64,000 bases of DNA from Monosporascus cannonballus. Taxonomy: Eukaryota; Ascomycota; Sordariomycetes; Xylariales. Below are positions 21,595 through 33,017 of the stretch, piece by piece (within the stretch, counting starts at the first letter, position 1; every line of letters starts with the position of its first letter). A model generated the notes under the pieces. It did not search any database. It was given only the letters and a program-made list of their open reading frames with translations, and was not told the DNA's origin. Made by a program: the position numbers and the translations under genes. The stretch is taken from positions 62,001 to 126,000 of the forward strand of contig QJNS01000221.1 in assembly GCA_004154925.1 (NCBI GenBank), in the 5' to 3' direction.

Positions 21595-24559
21595 GTCTGG
21601 TTCGTGTGGTTCCTGTGTTGTAAGGTAGACCTCTTGCGGTGCAAATGGATCATAGACTGGAGAGAATACGTGAAGTTCGGAAGGTAGATGTCAAGCTGGA
21701 AGAGATACCACAGTGTCGAGGTTGAAGAAAAAGCGTGGACAAGGAAGATGAACGAGTGGTACACTGGGCCGGGGTTGTAGCTGTAATTACTATGCAAACT
21801 AGGTGTACAAAGATAACCTCCCAGGGTAGCTAAGATCTTAGCGCCGTTTCGACGTGGCTATTTAACTAGTTGTTGGCGAGTTTACTTGATTAGAATATCG
21901 GCGAGTCTACCTAACTAGCAGCCAACATCTCTCCACCTTTCTTGAGTTGCACACTTTATTCTAGTCTATTCAACTAGTTATCGACGACTTCTTTGTTGCA
22001 AGAGCACAGGTATCGTAGCGAAGTGCTAGGAAGCCCTGGGAACTGCAACATCAGTTAGGTGACTTAGAAGAATCGCAGGGCGATTCTGAGTTTCTAAGGA
22101 GTGGCACGAAGTGCAAAGTAGGGTACGGCGTTGTAGTTGTAATGAAGATGAATTCATCACACAGTATGCAGCAATGCTTGTAGGCTGAATAGCGGTGCCA
22201 AGTGGCCAGGCTTCGCAACATTCTTTATCTTCCCAGAGTTGCTGTCACACTTACTATGGAGAAGATACACAGCTCTTGAGGGCTTAATATTGATAACTAG
22301 TAGTTTAAAACGCTGATCCGACTTGTGGTGTAGGCGATCCACTGATATAAGGCTTTAGGGCTCTGGAAGGAATAACCTTACTGCGGATAATCCTGAAGCT
22401 ATTAAGGAACCCCTCTTCGGTAACATACCCCATAATCTTTCTGTTAATAACAAAAGGATGATTCTAAAAGCACCCCTTAAGTCGAACGCTTTAGCTCACC
22501 TTGAAACTATAGAAAAGGGAAATAACATATAATGCTAACGATAATAAAATTTTGTAAGATAAGCAAAGGTGTGGCGCTAGCTACAAGACTAAAATTTTAA
22601 CAATTCCAAATCTTATTTAAGGCTTAAGTTAGAGTGAGGCTCTATGGGACTGAGGTACAATCTATCCTAACGTGATAACCCTGGATCAGTCATCGTGTTC
22701 AAAGATACTGGGTATAGTATCTATCGTGCAAATTATATCGTGTAATTATTTTCTGTATATTTGGCTCAGCCTGGAAAATATGGCTTGAACCCAAATGTAT
22801 CTTGCATTTAAGTTTTAAGTAGTTAAATTTACTTTATAAACGTAATTATAGTTAAAACTGTTCACCGTAACTACGTTTGTCGTTATAATTATTCACCCTT
22901 TTTCCGATAATATCAAACCTTAACTTTATACGGCGTATTAACGTACGGATTAGCAGATGTACTTAATTAGGGGTTGGAATATTATAAGATAAGTAAGGGT
23001 ACAATGTTAGTTCTAAAACTAAAAGATTAACAACTCTAAAATATGGGCGGCTATTATTGGCGGGATGTCAAAAATAGGGGCAAAGTCGGGCAGGGTGTCC
23101 CAGCATGGGCGAGTACAGACGGTTTGTCCCAGTCGACGCGGGTACTACCGGGAATTTTATACGCAATGCAGTTGCAATCGTGAAGGTAGATGCACAAAAG
23201 ATTCTTGCAACGTAGTCAAGATGTCCTCATATGGGCAAATGTGCGAGCGGGGATTCTACGGTAAGGGTACCCGTAACCGCTAAACAAGATGTACAGGAGG
23301 ATCGGAGGATTCTCGTCACGTAGTGAAGATATCTTAACGTGAATAAGGGCGTATGGCAAATAGGTTGGTTGTGGTAGTTGCATCGACAGGAATCGTGAAA
23401 TACGAGACGGAGTTTTGACGACTTGAGCTTTATATAGTACTATACAGGACTGGGAGTAATTCTAAGTGTACCGGATGATATGGTATGCTTGCTCGGACTT
23501 CTTCATTTCGCATCACTCCAAGAATATCAGCGGATTCCGCAAAGGAAAGACGTGTCTGTTCTTCATTGTTCGGATCATGACACATGTTAAGGGATAGATT
23601 TCCCCCTCCCATTTGACGATCAGAAGACATTTTGGTAAAAGGCTATAACAGGCTGCTAGCCGCTGAACCGTGGAGGACTCTTGGAGTTAAAAAGAAATGT
23701 TCATTCATGATAGCATACCAAGGAGATCGTTTACGGATTTTGAAAGGGCGGCTCCCGCGCCTCCCTTCCTTATAGGTGAGGAAAATATGGATAATTCCTA
23801 ATAATTACATTTTAATGTGAATATCTCGCTTGGCATGCTACTCTGACCGCATCCATGGAAGAAGAACGGTGGATATGGACAACATAAATGTCGACGATAG
23901 CAGCAGTGGAAAATACACAGATTTCACTCAATTATAGGTACCGAGCAATGTGTTGACAACCCAGCTTTTGGGCTTGATTCATAAGTATGCTCTCCTACTG
24001 TTATCATCAAATCTAGGCCCAATTAGGCCCCTATAGGTTGGTTTTAACTCCTACAGATCAGCCCCCATGTGGGACCACCGACGGTTAACTTGGGTAGTCG
24101 CTTCTCGTGCCCACAGCTATTTCTCCATTGTATATATAGAGGCGTCACTACCCTCTCATCCCTAGCTAGAACCTCTGGAGGAGAACCAGATGGATAAATC
24201 TACTTCTTCAGTTGCAAATACTCTAGTACGTGGTGTCAAAGTCTCATAATTCTGATATCAGCCCTAAAAGGGGGGAAGGGGTGTATGAGGATTAAATTCA
24301 TAGCAGTCATGCCTGCTACTACATTAACGACCGAAGGAAATACGGCTGTGAAGTTCTACAGAGATTCTAGCGATTAATCATTGTCCATAAAAGTTGGACA
24401 CTTTCCCGATAAGTTCCATTGTCCGAGGATATTGCTGACTTCTTGACGCAAAGTTAAATTGTCTTTATAGAATATGCCCATGAATACATGTTGTTTGTTA
24501 TTTTATCGTTAGAGTCTGCCCTTGTTCATTTCTATATTCCCAACGTCCTTCCTGAAGAG
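21595..24559. other. Repeat-rich, partly AT-rich spacer
   Basis: About 3 kb without an intact gene. The part from about 22430 to 23060 is markedly AT-rich. It contains a diverged direct repeat (22553-22610 and 22983-23040) and a second weak pair near 23188 and 23287. A 66-codon frame (minus, 23630-23430) begins with ATG but resembles nothing I know. Much of this looks like decayed transposable-element sequence; no transposase or reverse-transcriptase motif survives. Confidence 0.5.
22553..23040 (+). repeat. Diverged direct repeat pair, about 58 bp each
   Basis: Copies at 22553-22610 and 22983-23040 align without gaps. Examples are TAAGATAAG[C/T]A and a shared ATTAACAA-type block near the 3' end. 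Most differences are C/T or G/A changes and the second copy is the more AT-rich. The 430-bp spacing would suit remnants of LTR-like ends, but no TG...CA boundaries or target duplication were identified. Confidence 0.45.
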
Positions 24560-26644
24560 AGGGTTATGCTCAGGTCCAAAGTAGGTACTCCTTGAGGGGG
24601 ATCTACAATGACGATGCCTATATGCTACGCCTTGGTCTACCAGATCGTTAACGAGATTTGTGCCAGTGACAGTGTCAGGCGCGAACCGCGTTCGACCCAA
24701 AAAGCCAATGAGGCCAAAAGTTCTTCCTTTTGTCAAAACCTTTGCCTTAAGAGGCCGCTTTCACACCCTAACTTAGAACCTAGGCCTCGGCGTCACCATT
24801 GCCATGGGTCACGCCTGGGATGGTAAAGAAGCGGTAGAAGTTCACCCATCTCGTTGGAAGTATACTTCGTTTCAATGGAGAGGTGCCTGTAGAAATGTAT
24901 CGGGTTGAAGCTGGTGGTCTGCTGGTCTTTAGGCCATGATGGGTCAAGATCTTACCCCGCCTTCTTTGAAGCTTCAAGTGATGACGGCTAGGCTTCTATA
25001 TCTCCTGGATTCTTCTTGGCCGCGTGTCAGAGAAAAGGGTGAAGTACGGAGTGGAAGGTAGAAGAAATAGCCTAGCAGGTGGTTCGCAGTATGGGTAGTA
25101 AATAGATGACCATTAATGCCTGTCCCTCCCTAACTACTCGAGGGTGAAGCCCCTTATATATATATATACTAGAGCCAGGCTGGTGGGTCCCTGGGGCGTA
25201 AAAAGGGGGTCGCGCCTTGGCACCTGACACTGCGACCAGCGAGTCGTCAAGTGTATGTCCTCGGATGCCAATTAAACGCAGCAGTAACAGGTCTGGTCAC
25301 TGTTCTTGGATATTGGGTTAAATCAACAATTTAAACCAGTTAAAAACAGCATCTATTGGGCTTAATTCCATCTCGGGTTATTAAAGCAGTCCTCTTACTG
25401 CTATGTTTAAATAGCCGCCGAGGTCCGAGGACCATGTGAATGGATCCCAAATTGGAGCTTCCAGGGCGGCGAACCAAAAGCCAGCCCCTGAAAATGCCGC
25501 CAGGGGTTGCTGTTGTATAACTTTGTCGCTGCCTAGACCTCGCTTCCTGACTGCATTGCCAGAAATAAGAGGCTACCATTAGGGTTAGAAGTAGTCGCTG
25601 AAGATACGTTTGCCCGTCTGAAACTTGGGCAGCACTTAAACATGACGGACTGGTGTAGTCCCTGCCACACAGCAGAACCTCTGGTCGGAAAACGGCACAG
25701 CGTCGGATCTTCGACAATTCCGTCTTGGACTCCCGCCGAGGCCATCACACTGCCTGAGGGCTTCGTTGCGAATTGTCGTATTCCACACCTCTTAGACATG
25801 AAGCTATCGGGTCCCACTGCTCCCCTGGTAGGCAAAAACTTTGCGCGCCACGAATATTAAGGTTGTTGACATACACGGCGGGAGCACCTGCGAGGATGCC
25901 GTCGGAGTCTCCTGGAAACACCTCGGCAGCTTTGATTCCCTGTCTCACACCAATAGAAGACCCTATAGAGTATTACGATTTACCGGTACCTTCGCCATAA
26001 AACATCGCTGCAAGTTTCCTAACGACAATAACGAATGTATGTACCCTGCGGGGTCAGGTCATGGTTTTTTCTTCTCCTCGGAAGACTGAGTGGAATTCTC
26101 TTTTGATCTCCAGGCGGAATCCCTAACTACGTCTCCGTTCTTGTAGAACGACTCTCTGTAGGTCCCGCTATGGCCATTGTTGGTTCCGACCGTGGCGAAC
26201 CCATTCGCAACCCCGTAGGCTACGTCTCTGTACTTGATGCCTTTCAGAAATTAGCTGCCTTCTGGTACAGACGATGTATCGCGAAACAAAGGGGCTCCAC
26301 TCCGCTCACACCTATCAATACCCCCGTTCCCAATACCCAGAGTTCGTCCGGCCCACGACCCCGGGAGTTACATTTCGTACGTAATACTAGACCTATTGAA
26401 AAGTCTGAATCGAGAGAGCTACATGGTATATGTCCAGTGAGATGGTCTGGCTCTTTCGATTACATGTTACGTCGTTGTTCGGAGGCGTCAGATTCGTCTC
26501 CGCCGGCACAAGCTGTAGCTCGGTTCGGGTGGGATTGTAGACATGTTTCTCCAAGGAAGTGCATCTTTCCCTGAATGCACCCTTAGTCCCTCTAGTTATC
26601 CCAGATATCCATAGAATAAGGCTGATCACGGTTCGCAACGCCAT
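24560..26644 (-). pseudogene. Tannase/feruloyl esterase pseudogene
   Basis: Fragments of one secreted tannase-family (PF07519-type) esterase lie in order on the minus strand but in different frames. The N-terminal piece from ATG 26644 has a signal-like MALRTVISLILWISGI and ELQLVPAETNLTPPNNDVTC. Next come LGIGNGGID and VANGFATVGTNNGHSG (about 26330-26160), then the nucleophile-elbow region GSSIGVRQGIKAAEVFPGD (about 25968-25900; the family usually has Cys-Ser-Thr-Gly-Gly-Arg-Gln-Gly). QDGIVEDPTLCRF, RPEVLLCGRDYTSPSCLSAA and PNGSLLFLAMQSGSE follow. Finally come KILTHHGL, FYRFFTIPG and a C-terminal RFAPDTVTGTN ... HRHCRSP. There is an in-frame stop soon after the N-terminal piece, at least three frame changes, and about 300 nt of extra sequence between 25330 and 24990. 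Intact homologues cleave gallate or ferulate esters from plant material. Coding function is lost. Confidence 0.85.
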
Positions 26645-27401
26645 GACTGGAACTGTGATATCGCAGGGAGTCAGAGAATGGTTATTGGGGGGAATTTAGG
26701 GCTGTGATGCCCAGGCACTAGAATACTGTTGCATATGGCGCCAAGAAAATATGTGTAATTACCTGCTTGCCAGATACAAGACAATCCGTGCGCGCGTTTC
26801 CATGAGCTAATACCCTCCTTTGTTCCCTTATATGACCATCCGAATAGGAATGCGTATGGTGTTTGTCGATTTGCCAATGAATCATTCAAAGGTTTAAGTA
26901 CCGGGTGTTCCGAAAATTTCTTTTGACTGTTTATATATATATCCAGTTTTCATTGTTGTTAAGTGGTCTAAGATTTCATAGCAGCTGCCTAGGTAGGTGT
27001 TGATAAGGCTGGCTCTTCCCTTACAGTTAAGTTAGTGCAGGCCTTTGAGAACTTCATAGACACGTACAGCGGTTGGCAGGTAACGGTTAAAGTGGGGGAG
27101 CTGAAAAGGTAGGGAGTTGAGGTTTGATTGGCGGAGTTACTTGTAGCTTCAGTCTGCCTATCCACCAATGTAGGTAGGCCCGGCCCACCTACGTTAGTTG
27201 ATCCACACAATCCACACATCTTCCTCCCTCTGGCAACCCACGACGCGACGATGAAGGAAGAAGACCCTTAGGGTTGGATCGAGATCATATATTGATACAT
27301 CATACCGCGCGTAAGTGGGTGCTCACTGCTCAGCCGTAATCCCCGCCCGCTTTCTTCGTATCGGCAGTACTTAACACCCACTCAAGGGCGTCATTTCAAA
27401 C
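26645..27401. other. Intergenic spacer, nothing recognised
   Basis: 757 nt between the esterase pseudogene and the helix-hairpin-helix-like gene, the two being divergent. A short TATATATATA run lies near 26932-26942. No conserved frame was seen. Confidence 0.5.
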
Positions 27402-28511
27402 ATGGCGGCCAGGTTCCCTTCTGCAGCCGTCATTTCAGCCGCCGATTTCCGGCATTTGTTGGGCAGATACGACTCGCTAATCGAGGCGATATCGTCTGCT
27501 AAGCCAGGTGAATTTCGGGGACTCCCGCTAGTTGAAAACGAATATCGACTAACGGGTGTTTCGTCAGCCAAGTCAAGCCAGAAGAGCCTTCGTGAGCTCG
27601 ATAAGTTTCGATATGAGGAAGCCATAGCGGCGTTCCAATCTGAGAATCCGAAGCGCCCCATGAGCCATGACGATGTCAAGACGTTGGTAGATTGGAAGTT
27701 GTGAGTGTCTCTTTCTCCTTCCTGGTTCCTTACAGTAGGTCGCCTGGTCTTGGTAGGAAAAAAACCTGGATTCCTCCTGATCTACGGTGAGAGGATGTCC
27801 ATGGGGATTGACCGGCTGCAAGATCAGGGTTGTACGTAGCATTCCGCGTCCTGCACCGGTCTAGGCCAAACGCCCCCACCGTTGCAGCAATAGTACCTAC
27901 CACTCGTCAATACAGCATGGGCAGAATGAAACGTACACGCGGATTGTCTAATTCGCTGCAGGCGTCATGGGAAATTCCGTCCAACCCTCATGAAGTTGGT
28001 GTCGTCGAACGACGGGGTGATTGTCAGGGATGCTATCCAGCAAGCGATGAAGCAGTACTGGGCCAATCGGAATGCGTCCGAAGCGCTTGGTGCCATAGCC
28101 AAGCTCAAAGGCATTGGCCCGGCTACCGCGTCCCTGCTCCTGTCGGTCCATGACCCAGACCATATTATCTTCTTCTCGGACGAAGCCTTCTGGTGGCTGT
28201 GTTGTGATGGGAAGAAATCTCCAATCAAATACAACGTGAAAGAGTACAAGGAGTTGAATACGGCTGCGCAGTCCGTCATTGGACGCCTGCAGGTCAAGGC
28301 GACCGATATCGAGAAAGTAGCATACGTTCTGATGAGACAAGAATCTCCAAGCACGACGTCGGTAGATGGGGAAGGTGTTTCCCCATCCCAGACGAAACCC
28401 GTCGCAACAGATTCCCCGAACGTACTAGCAAAGAGGAAGAAAGGCGGCTCTATCGGTGACGAGGTAACGCCGGAACACGTCAGACGTTCCAAGCGAAGGA
28501 AGGACCCTTGA
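27402..28511 (+). CDS. Conserved fungal protein with helix-hairpin-helix-like motif
   Basis: Two exons, 27402-27700 and 27962-28511, with a 261-nt intron (donor GTGAGT, branch TCTAATT, acceptor GCAG), give 282 residues. The join restores VDWKLRHGKFRPTLM. Residues 147-160 (AKLKGIGPATASLL) match a helix-hairpin-helix of the DNA-glycosylase type. It is followed by HIIFFSDEAFWWLC, but I do not see the catalytic Lys/Asp pattern of a known glycosylase. The C terminus is basic (LAKRKKGG ... RRSKRRKDP) and could be a nuclear-localisation signal. I infer a nucleic-acid-binding nuclear protein; the exact function is unknown. The intron is long for this window and might hide a small extra exon. Confidence 0.7.
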
Positions 28512-29671
28512 GATATGATGGCCCCGATAGCCTACTTGATAAGTTCTTACTCCATGTACCCGGACGCCACACCGGCTGGTTAGACTGAATCTGGAATGCC
28601 GCGCGAGACAAGCAATCGGATGCCAATGGACCTTGCACGAGTGGCCACATCGTAGCGAAAGATATAGCGCTGTGTCGGTGCAGCGTCCACAATTTTCGCC
28701 GCATGGATGACTAGAGCGTTCCCCTACTTACTAAATCGACCCACATCCTGAATTGCTTCTTTGTTCTTATATTGTATGTAACATTAAAATAAATTATAAG
28801 CGTTGACAATAATACGAGTCCTATTTTAAAACGGTTAAATATTTATTTAATGTTCTATTTCATGGAATATACGGAATTCAAAATATATCAAGCAATTTGA
28901 ACTTTTAGCATTACTTTATTTTTATAAGTAATTATATTAAATATATTTTTTGATTAATTTTAAATATTTTATATCTAAATCGTTATCTTTTTTAACTAAG
29001 CACTCGTTGTTATTATGCGGAAGTTTAACATCCTTTAAATTATGTCATAATTTATTTTAATGCATTTATAACTTTTACTTATTAATTTCTATACGAAAAC
29101 AAGCTTAATCATTCAGTATGTGAGGCAATTCAGAGTGTGGTTTCACCCCCGCTCGCGGCTTTCGAACAAGGGGGGATAATTCTCCGAGCTAGTGAGGACG
29201 GGTCCATCCGGTTCATCGGGCCGCAGGAGCGCGGCGCAGGAGCCGCGGGAACGAGCCAATCGTGGGCGACCGTCTTCGCCGCGCAAGGATCCTGCAACCA
29301 GGAACATCTTCTTATCTTTTCGGAGTGAAGTGCCGAATATCGAGATCGTACCCACTTCCACGGGGACGCAATGAGGCTAGATCTCGGTCTGTGGGTTGGT
29401 GCATCGCGGTCCCCATCTTCTCCTCTCGCAGGCCAGCGGAGTCGACACTCGATAATCTCATCCGCTGTGCATCTAGAGTCTCTCTATTCATGTGCGTAGG
29501 TCGTATCGGCGCAGGATGGCAATCCCCTATGAAAGGAGAGGGGATCGCCTGGCGAGACGACACCTTTCCGTTGAATCTCTCCAAGCACCGGTTCGATCTA
29601 GTATACACTCGGATTACGAGACCTGACCCAGCCTCTGTGCCATACATGCTATCCGTTACGCATTAATCGAG
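28512..29671. other. Spacer with very AT-rich island
   Basis: The 1.16-kb spacer includes an island at about 28745-29110 that is almost entirely A/T, with blocks such as AATATATTTTTTGATTAA. It has no open frame, tRNA or clear repeat end. Such an abrupt composition change is typical of RIP-altered repeat remnants in ascomycetes, though the original element is not recognisable. Confidence 0.55.
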
Positions 29672-31339
29672 ATGCCGGGCCTCACTACTGACAGCGACGT
29701 CTCCGACGCGAGCACTAAGTTCTCTGCCTCGTCCTCAGATCCCCTCCCGCTTCCGGATCGATTCGCCAGGTTGAAGCGGAAACTCGTCGCCGGCAACGAG
29801 GCTGCCGTTGCCGATTCGTTCTATCGCCTGCTGCGCCAGCTGAGGAAGGAAGCGGACCGCATCGCCGCCGTAGGGTCCGACATCGTACCCACCATCGACT
29901 TCCTGGATATCCACGACCCCGTCTGCGAGGCGGCGTTCTCCAAACAGCTGAGGAGGAGGGGAGTCGCCATCATCCGGGGGGTCGTCCCGCCGAACGTCGC
30001 CGAGGCCTGGAGGGAGGAGACGCAGGAGTACATCGACCAGAGCCCGTACCACGCGAAGGGCTTCCCTCCAGAAGATCCGCAGATGTTCGACCTCTACTGG
30101 AGCCCGGGCCAGGTGCGAGCCCGTGCCGACTCGAGGATGCTAGAAGCTCAGCGTTTCGCCATGCGCGCGTGGGGCTCGAGGAGGGACGACGCGCTTGTCA
30201 GCAGCAACTACCCAGTCGTCTACGCGGACCGTTTCCGCATACGCAAACCGGGGGACACGTCGATGGGGATCGGCCCGCACATCGACGGCGGCAGTGTGGA
30301 GCGGTGGGAACCGGACGGCTACGGGCGAGGTGGGACGTACCGGAAGATCTTTGAGGGGCGGTGGGAAGAGCACGACCCCTGGGATAGTAGCGCGCGGCTC
30401 GGCGTCACTAGCGACCTGTACAACGGCGCCGGCGCAGTAAGCAATTTCCTAGAGTCATCATTCACCATACTCCCGGGGTCCCTATTGCAGATTTCAAGGA
30501 CACAGATTTCGGAATGGAATCTTTTATGAGTCTGACCCCCGAAACTATCCTACAACCCCCAATTATTGGCCTAACCAACCGGAACGAACAATTGCTGACT
30601 CCAGACGCTGCAGTGTAGCATGTTCCGGATGTTCCAGGGGTGGCTGGCGCTGAGCCCGATCGCACCGGGCGGCGGCACGCTGCTCGTCTGCCCGATGCTG
30701 CAGCTCACGACGGCGTACCTGTTGCTGCGGCCGTTCTTCTCGCCGCGCGTTGGGCCCGGCGGCGACGGCGAGGCCGACTTCCTGCACGAGAGCAACTGGC
30801 GCCTGGACGCGCGGCCGGGCAGCGTCGTGCACGGCGCGGTGCCGGGCCACATCCAGGAGCTCAGCGCGGCGCTGCACCCGCACCTGCAGCTGGGGCGGAC
30901 TATGGTGGCGGTGCCGCGGGTGGGCCCCGGGGACTACGTGGTGTGGCACCCGGACGCGGTGCACGCGGCCGACGCCGTCAACGCGGCCCCGGGGGACTCG
31001 AGCGTCCTGTACGTGCCGGCGTGCCCCCTGACGCAGACCAACGCGCTGTACCTCGCGAGCCAGCGCCGCGCGTTCCTGCTCGGCCTGCCGGCGCCCGACT
31101 TCGGCGACGGGAGCCGCTCCGCCATCCGGGGCGGCGAGAGCGAGCACCTCGGCCGCCCCGGCGTCCAGGATGTCAAGGACGCCGGCGGCGAGGAGGGGCT
31201 GTGCAGCATGGGCCTGCTCGCCTTCGACGAGGAGCGGGCCGCCTCGCGCGTCGAGAGGGAGCTCGTCCGCCTCGCCAACGGCATCTTGTTCCCAGACCGC
31301 TTCGACATGTGCTACAAGCGGCCGGCGAAGGACGCGTGA
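29672..31339 (+). CDS. DUF1479 (YbiU-type) Fe(II)/2OG-like oxygenase
   Basis: Two exons, 29672-30436 and 30614-31339, with a 177-nt intron (donor GTAAGC, branch GCTGAC, acceptor TGCAG), give 496 residues. The join restores DLYNGAGACSMFRMFQGWL, the family hallmark. An alternative acceptor 12 nt earlier would add Thr-Leu-Gln but sits too close to the branch point. Likely iron ligands are His203 and Asp205 (GPHIDGGSVERW) and a distal His in VVWHPDAVHAAD (residues 364-375). The N terminus has RRRGVAIIRGVVP, the entry strand of such oxygenases. Family members are related to phytanoyl-CoA-dioxygenase folds; their substrate is not established. Exon 2 is extremely GC-rich. No secretion signal is evident. 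Confidence 0.9.
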
Positions 31340-33017
31340 TTCGTGACTTCATCAACATAGCCGGCGTGTGGTCCTTTGGGTACTTTGGGCTTGCTTGTGA
31401 GCAGCGATTCTGGTTATAATTCAAGGAAAGGAATATCTTTAGGCGCGGGTCTGTTTTCGGTTTATCACATTGTACAGAAATGAGGAAAAAGGCAGGCTAG
31501 GTGTAAGCATCAACACGGTGGAGCGGCGGCTTATACCATTGGCGCATAGATAATGCGCCGGTTAGTGAACACCAGTGAAGGGAACTAATAATATTCTTGC
31601 AGCCATCATCTCTGCCGCGGTTATTTTAATAGGTCTGAAGCATTTGTCCTCGTGTAAAATAGGGTAGATGGTAGGCGGTGATGGTTGCCCACGATAGGTT
31701 TCAAGGGCAGCGCACCGGTCAAACCAAGTTAATTACAGAGCACAACTCAGGAGGAGCTTTCACAGACCAGTTGAGAATGCATTTTATTTCACGGAAGCAT
31801 CTCGACGACGAAGATAGATATGGTATATACTCACCTACTGACGCCACGAAGGTCGCTCGTTCCCAAAAATTAACTTTAATACAAGCGTCCGACTGAAGCC
31901 GATGGCCGCGGGAGCAACGCCTCCAAACCAACCTATCTATGCATTCAGCGGCTCCGTTTGGTTCCAATGCAACGTGGCATGTCTATGCGAAGATCCGTTG
32001 AATGTCGCATTTGGCGACAAAAATACGAGTGAACGAACCTACTGTTGTTCGCGCACACCGAGATCCGGAGCACGAGATACGGTATGGAGGCACCTCGGCA
32101 CAGGCCAAGAGGTGCCCCCCTTTTCATCATGTTCAGCCCTCGCAGGCCGGGCGTAAGTATGCAGAATCGGACTGCCGGACAAAGCGCCGACGCAAAAACA
32201 CACGCCCCGGGAAGAAAGCACCCGATTCGCGGAATCCAGCAGCACTAGTTCGAATGCTCCTTTAGGGGTTTTGCAACTCCCGGCGATGGTGCGTTTCACA
32301 TTTGCGCAAGGCGCATGCCATGGATAATTTTTTCTAACGCCGAAATTCTGGCACTAGAGGATTACAAAATGATTGCGTCAGGCCTGTCCCTTGCAGGAAT
32401 CTGGTGGTCGTTAGTTTCGTACTGTAGTCAAGAAGCGCCGTGGGGAAAGGGGATAAGTGAGTCTTTGAGCATAGATACTCGCTTGGGTATGGCGCGGGGG
32501 TGGTGACAATAGGCTTGGCCTGTTGATTGGTGCGGAAATCAAATCGGTCTTTGAGTTACCGAACGACAATTCGAGTCTCCGTTTTTGACGCGACAGCTAC
32601 CCCACCATCCCCTCCCGCAGAAGGGGGGCCAATAGCCTATTAGCGTTGCCGAGCCACTGGGAATGAAGTTGAAAGGGTTGTTTTCTTTCCACTCGCACGA
32701 ATCAGGCGCCGTTCTAGAAAACTTGGCTTTGGTTGTGGTGGATCAGGGATTTGTGCTAAGCGCTTGGAGCCGCTCGTAGAGGTTCGGATCTTGTGACCAC
32801 CTAATCCATGGGATGGAGATCCGGAGCACGAGGAGCTCCACCGAAGCAAACTTCAGGTTGATCACGGGTTACCTATATAATGGTTACAGCCCTTCGTCGT
32901 GTTTTGGGCCCTCCCTGGGCCCGGGAAAACAAGGGAAGCCATTTCTTACCCGAAAACCAACCTCCGAAATCGCCGTCTTCCCTCTGAGTACGTCTGCCCC
33001 GCTGTCGAATAGAAGAA
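31340..33017. other. Intergenic spacer and ladA promoter, nothing else recognised
   Basis: 1.68 kb between the DUF1479 gene and the arabinitol dehydrogenase. Several short open frames on both strands lack known motifs. I see no repeat and no RNA gene. The stretch just before 33018 presumably holds the promoter of the dehydrogenase; no regulator site could be assigned with confidence. Confidence 0.5.

Noticed and set aside
30563..31147. 194-codon minus-strand frame opposite the DUF1479 second exon
   Set aside because: Its Arg/Ala/His-rich composition is a shadow of very GC-rich coding DNA on the plus strand.
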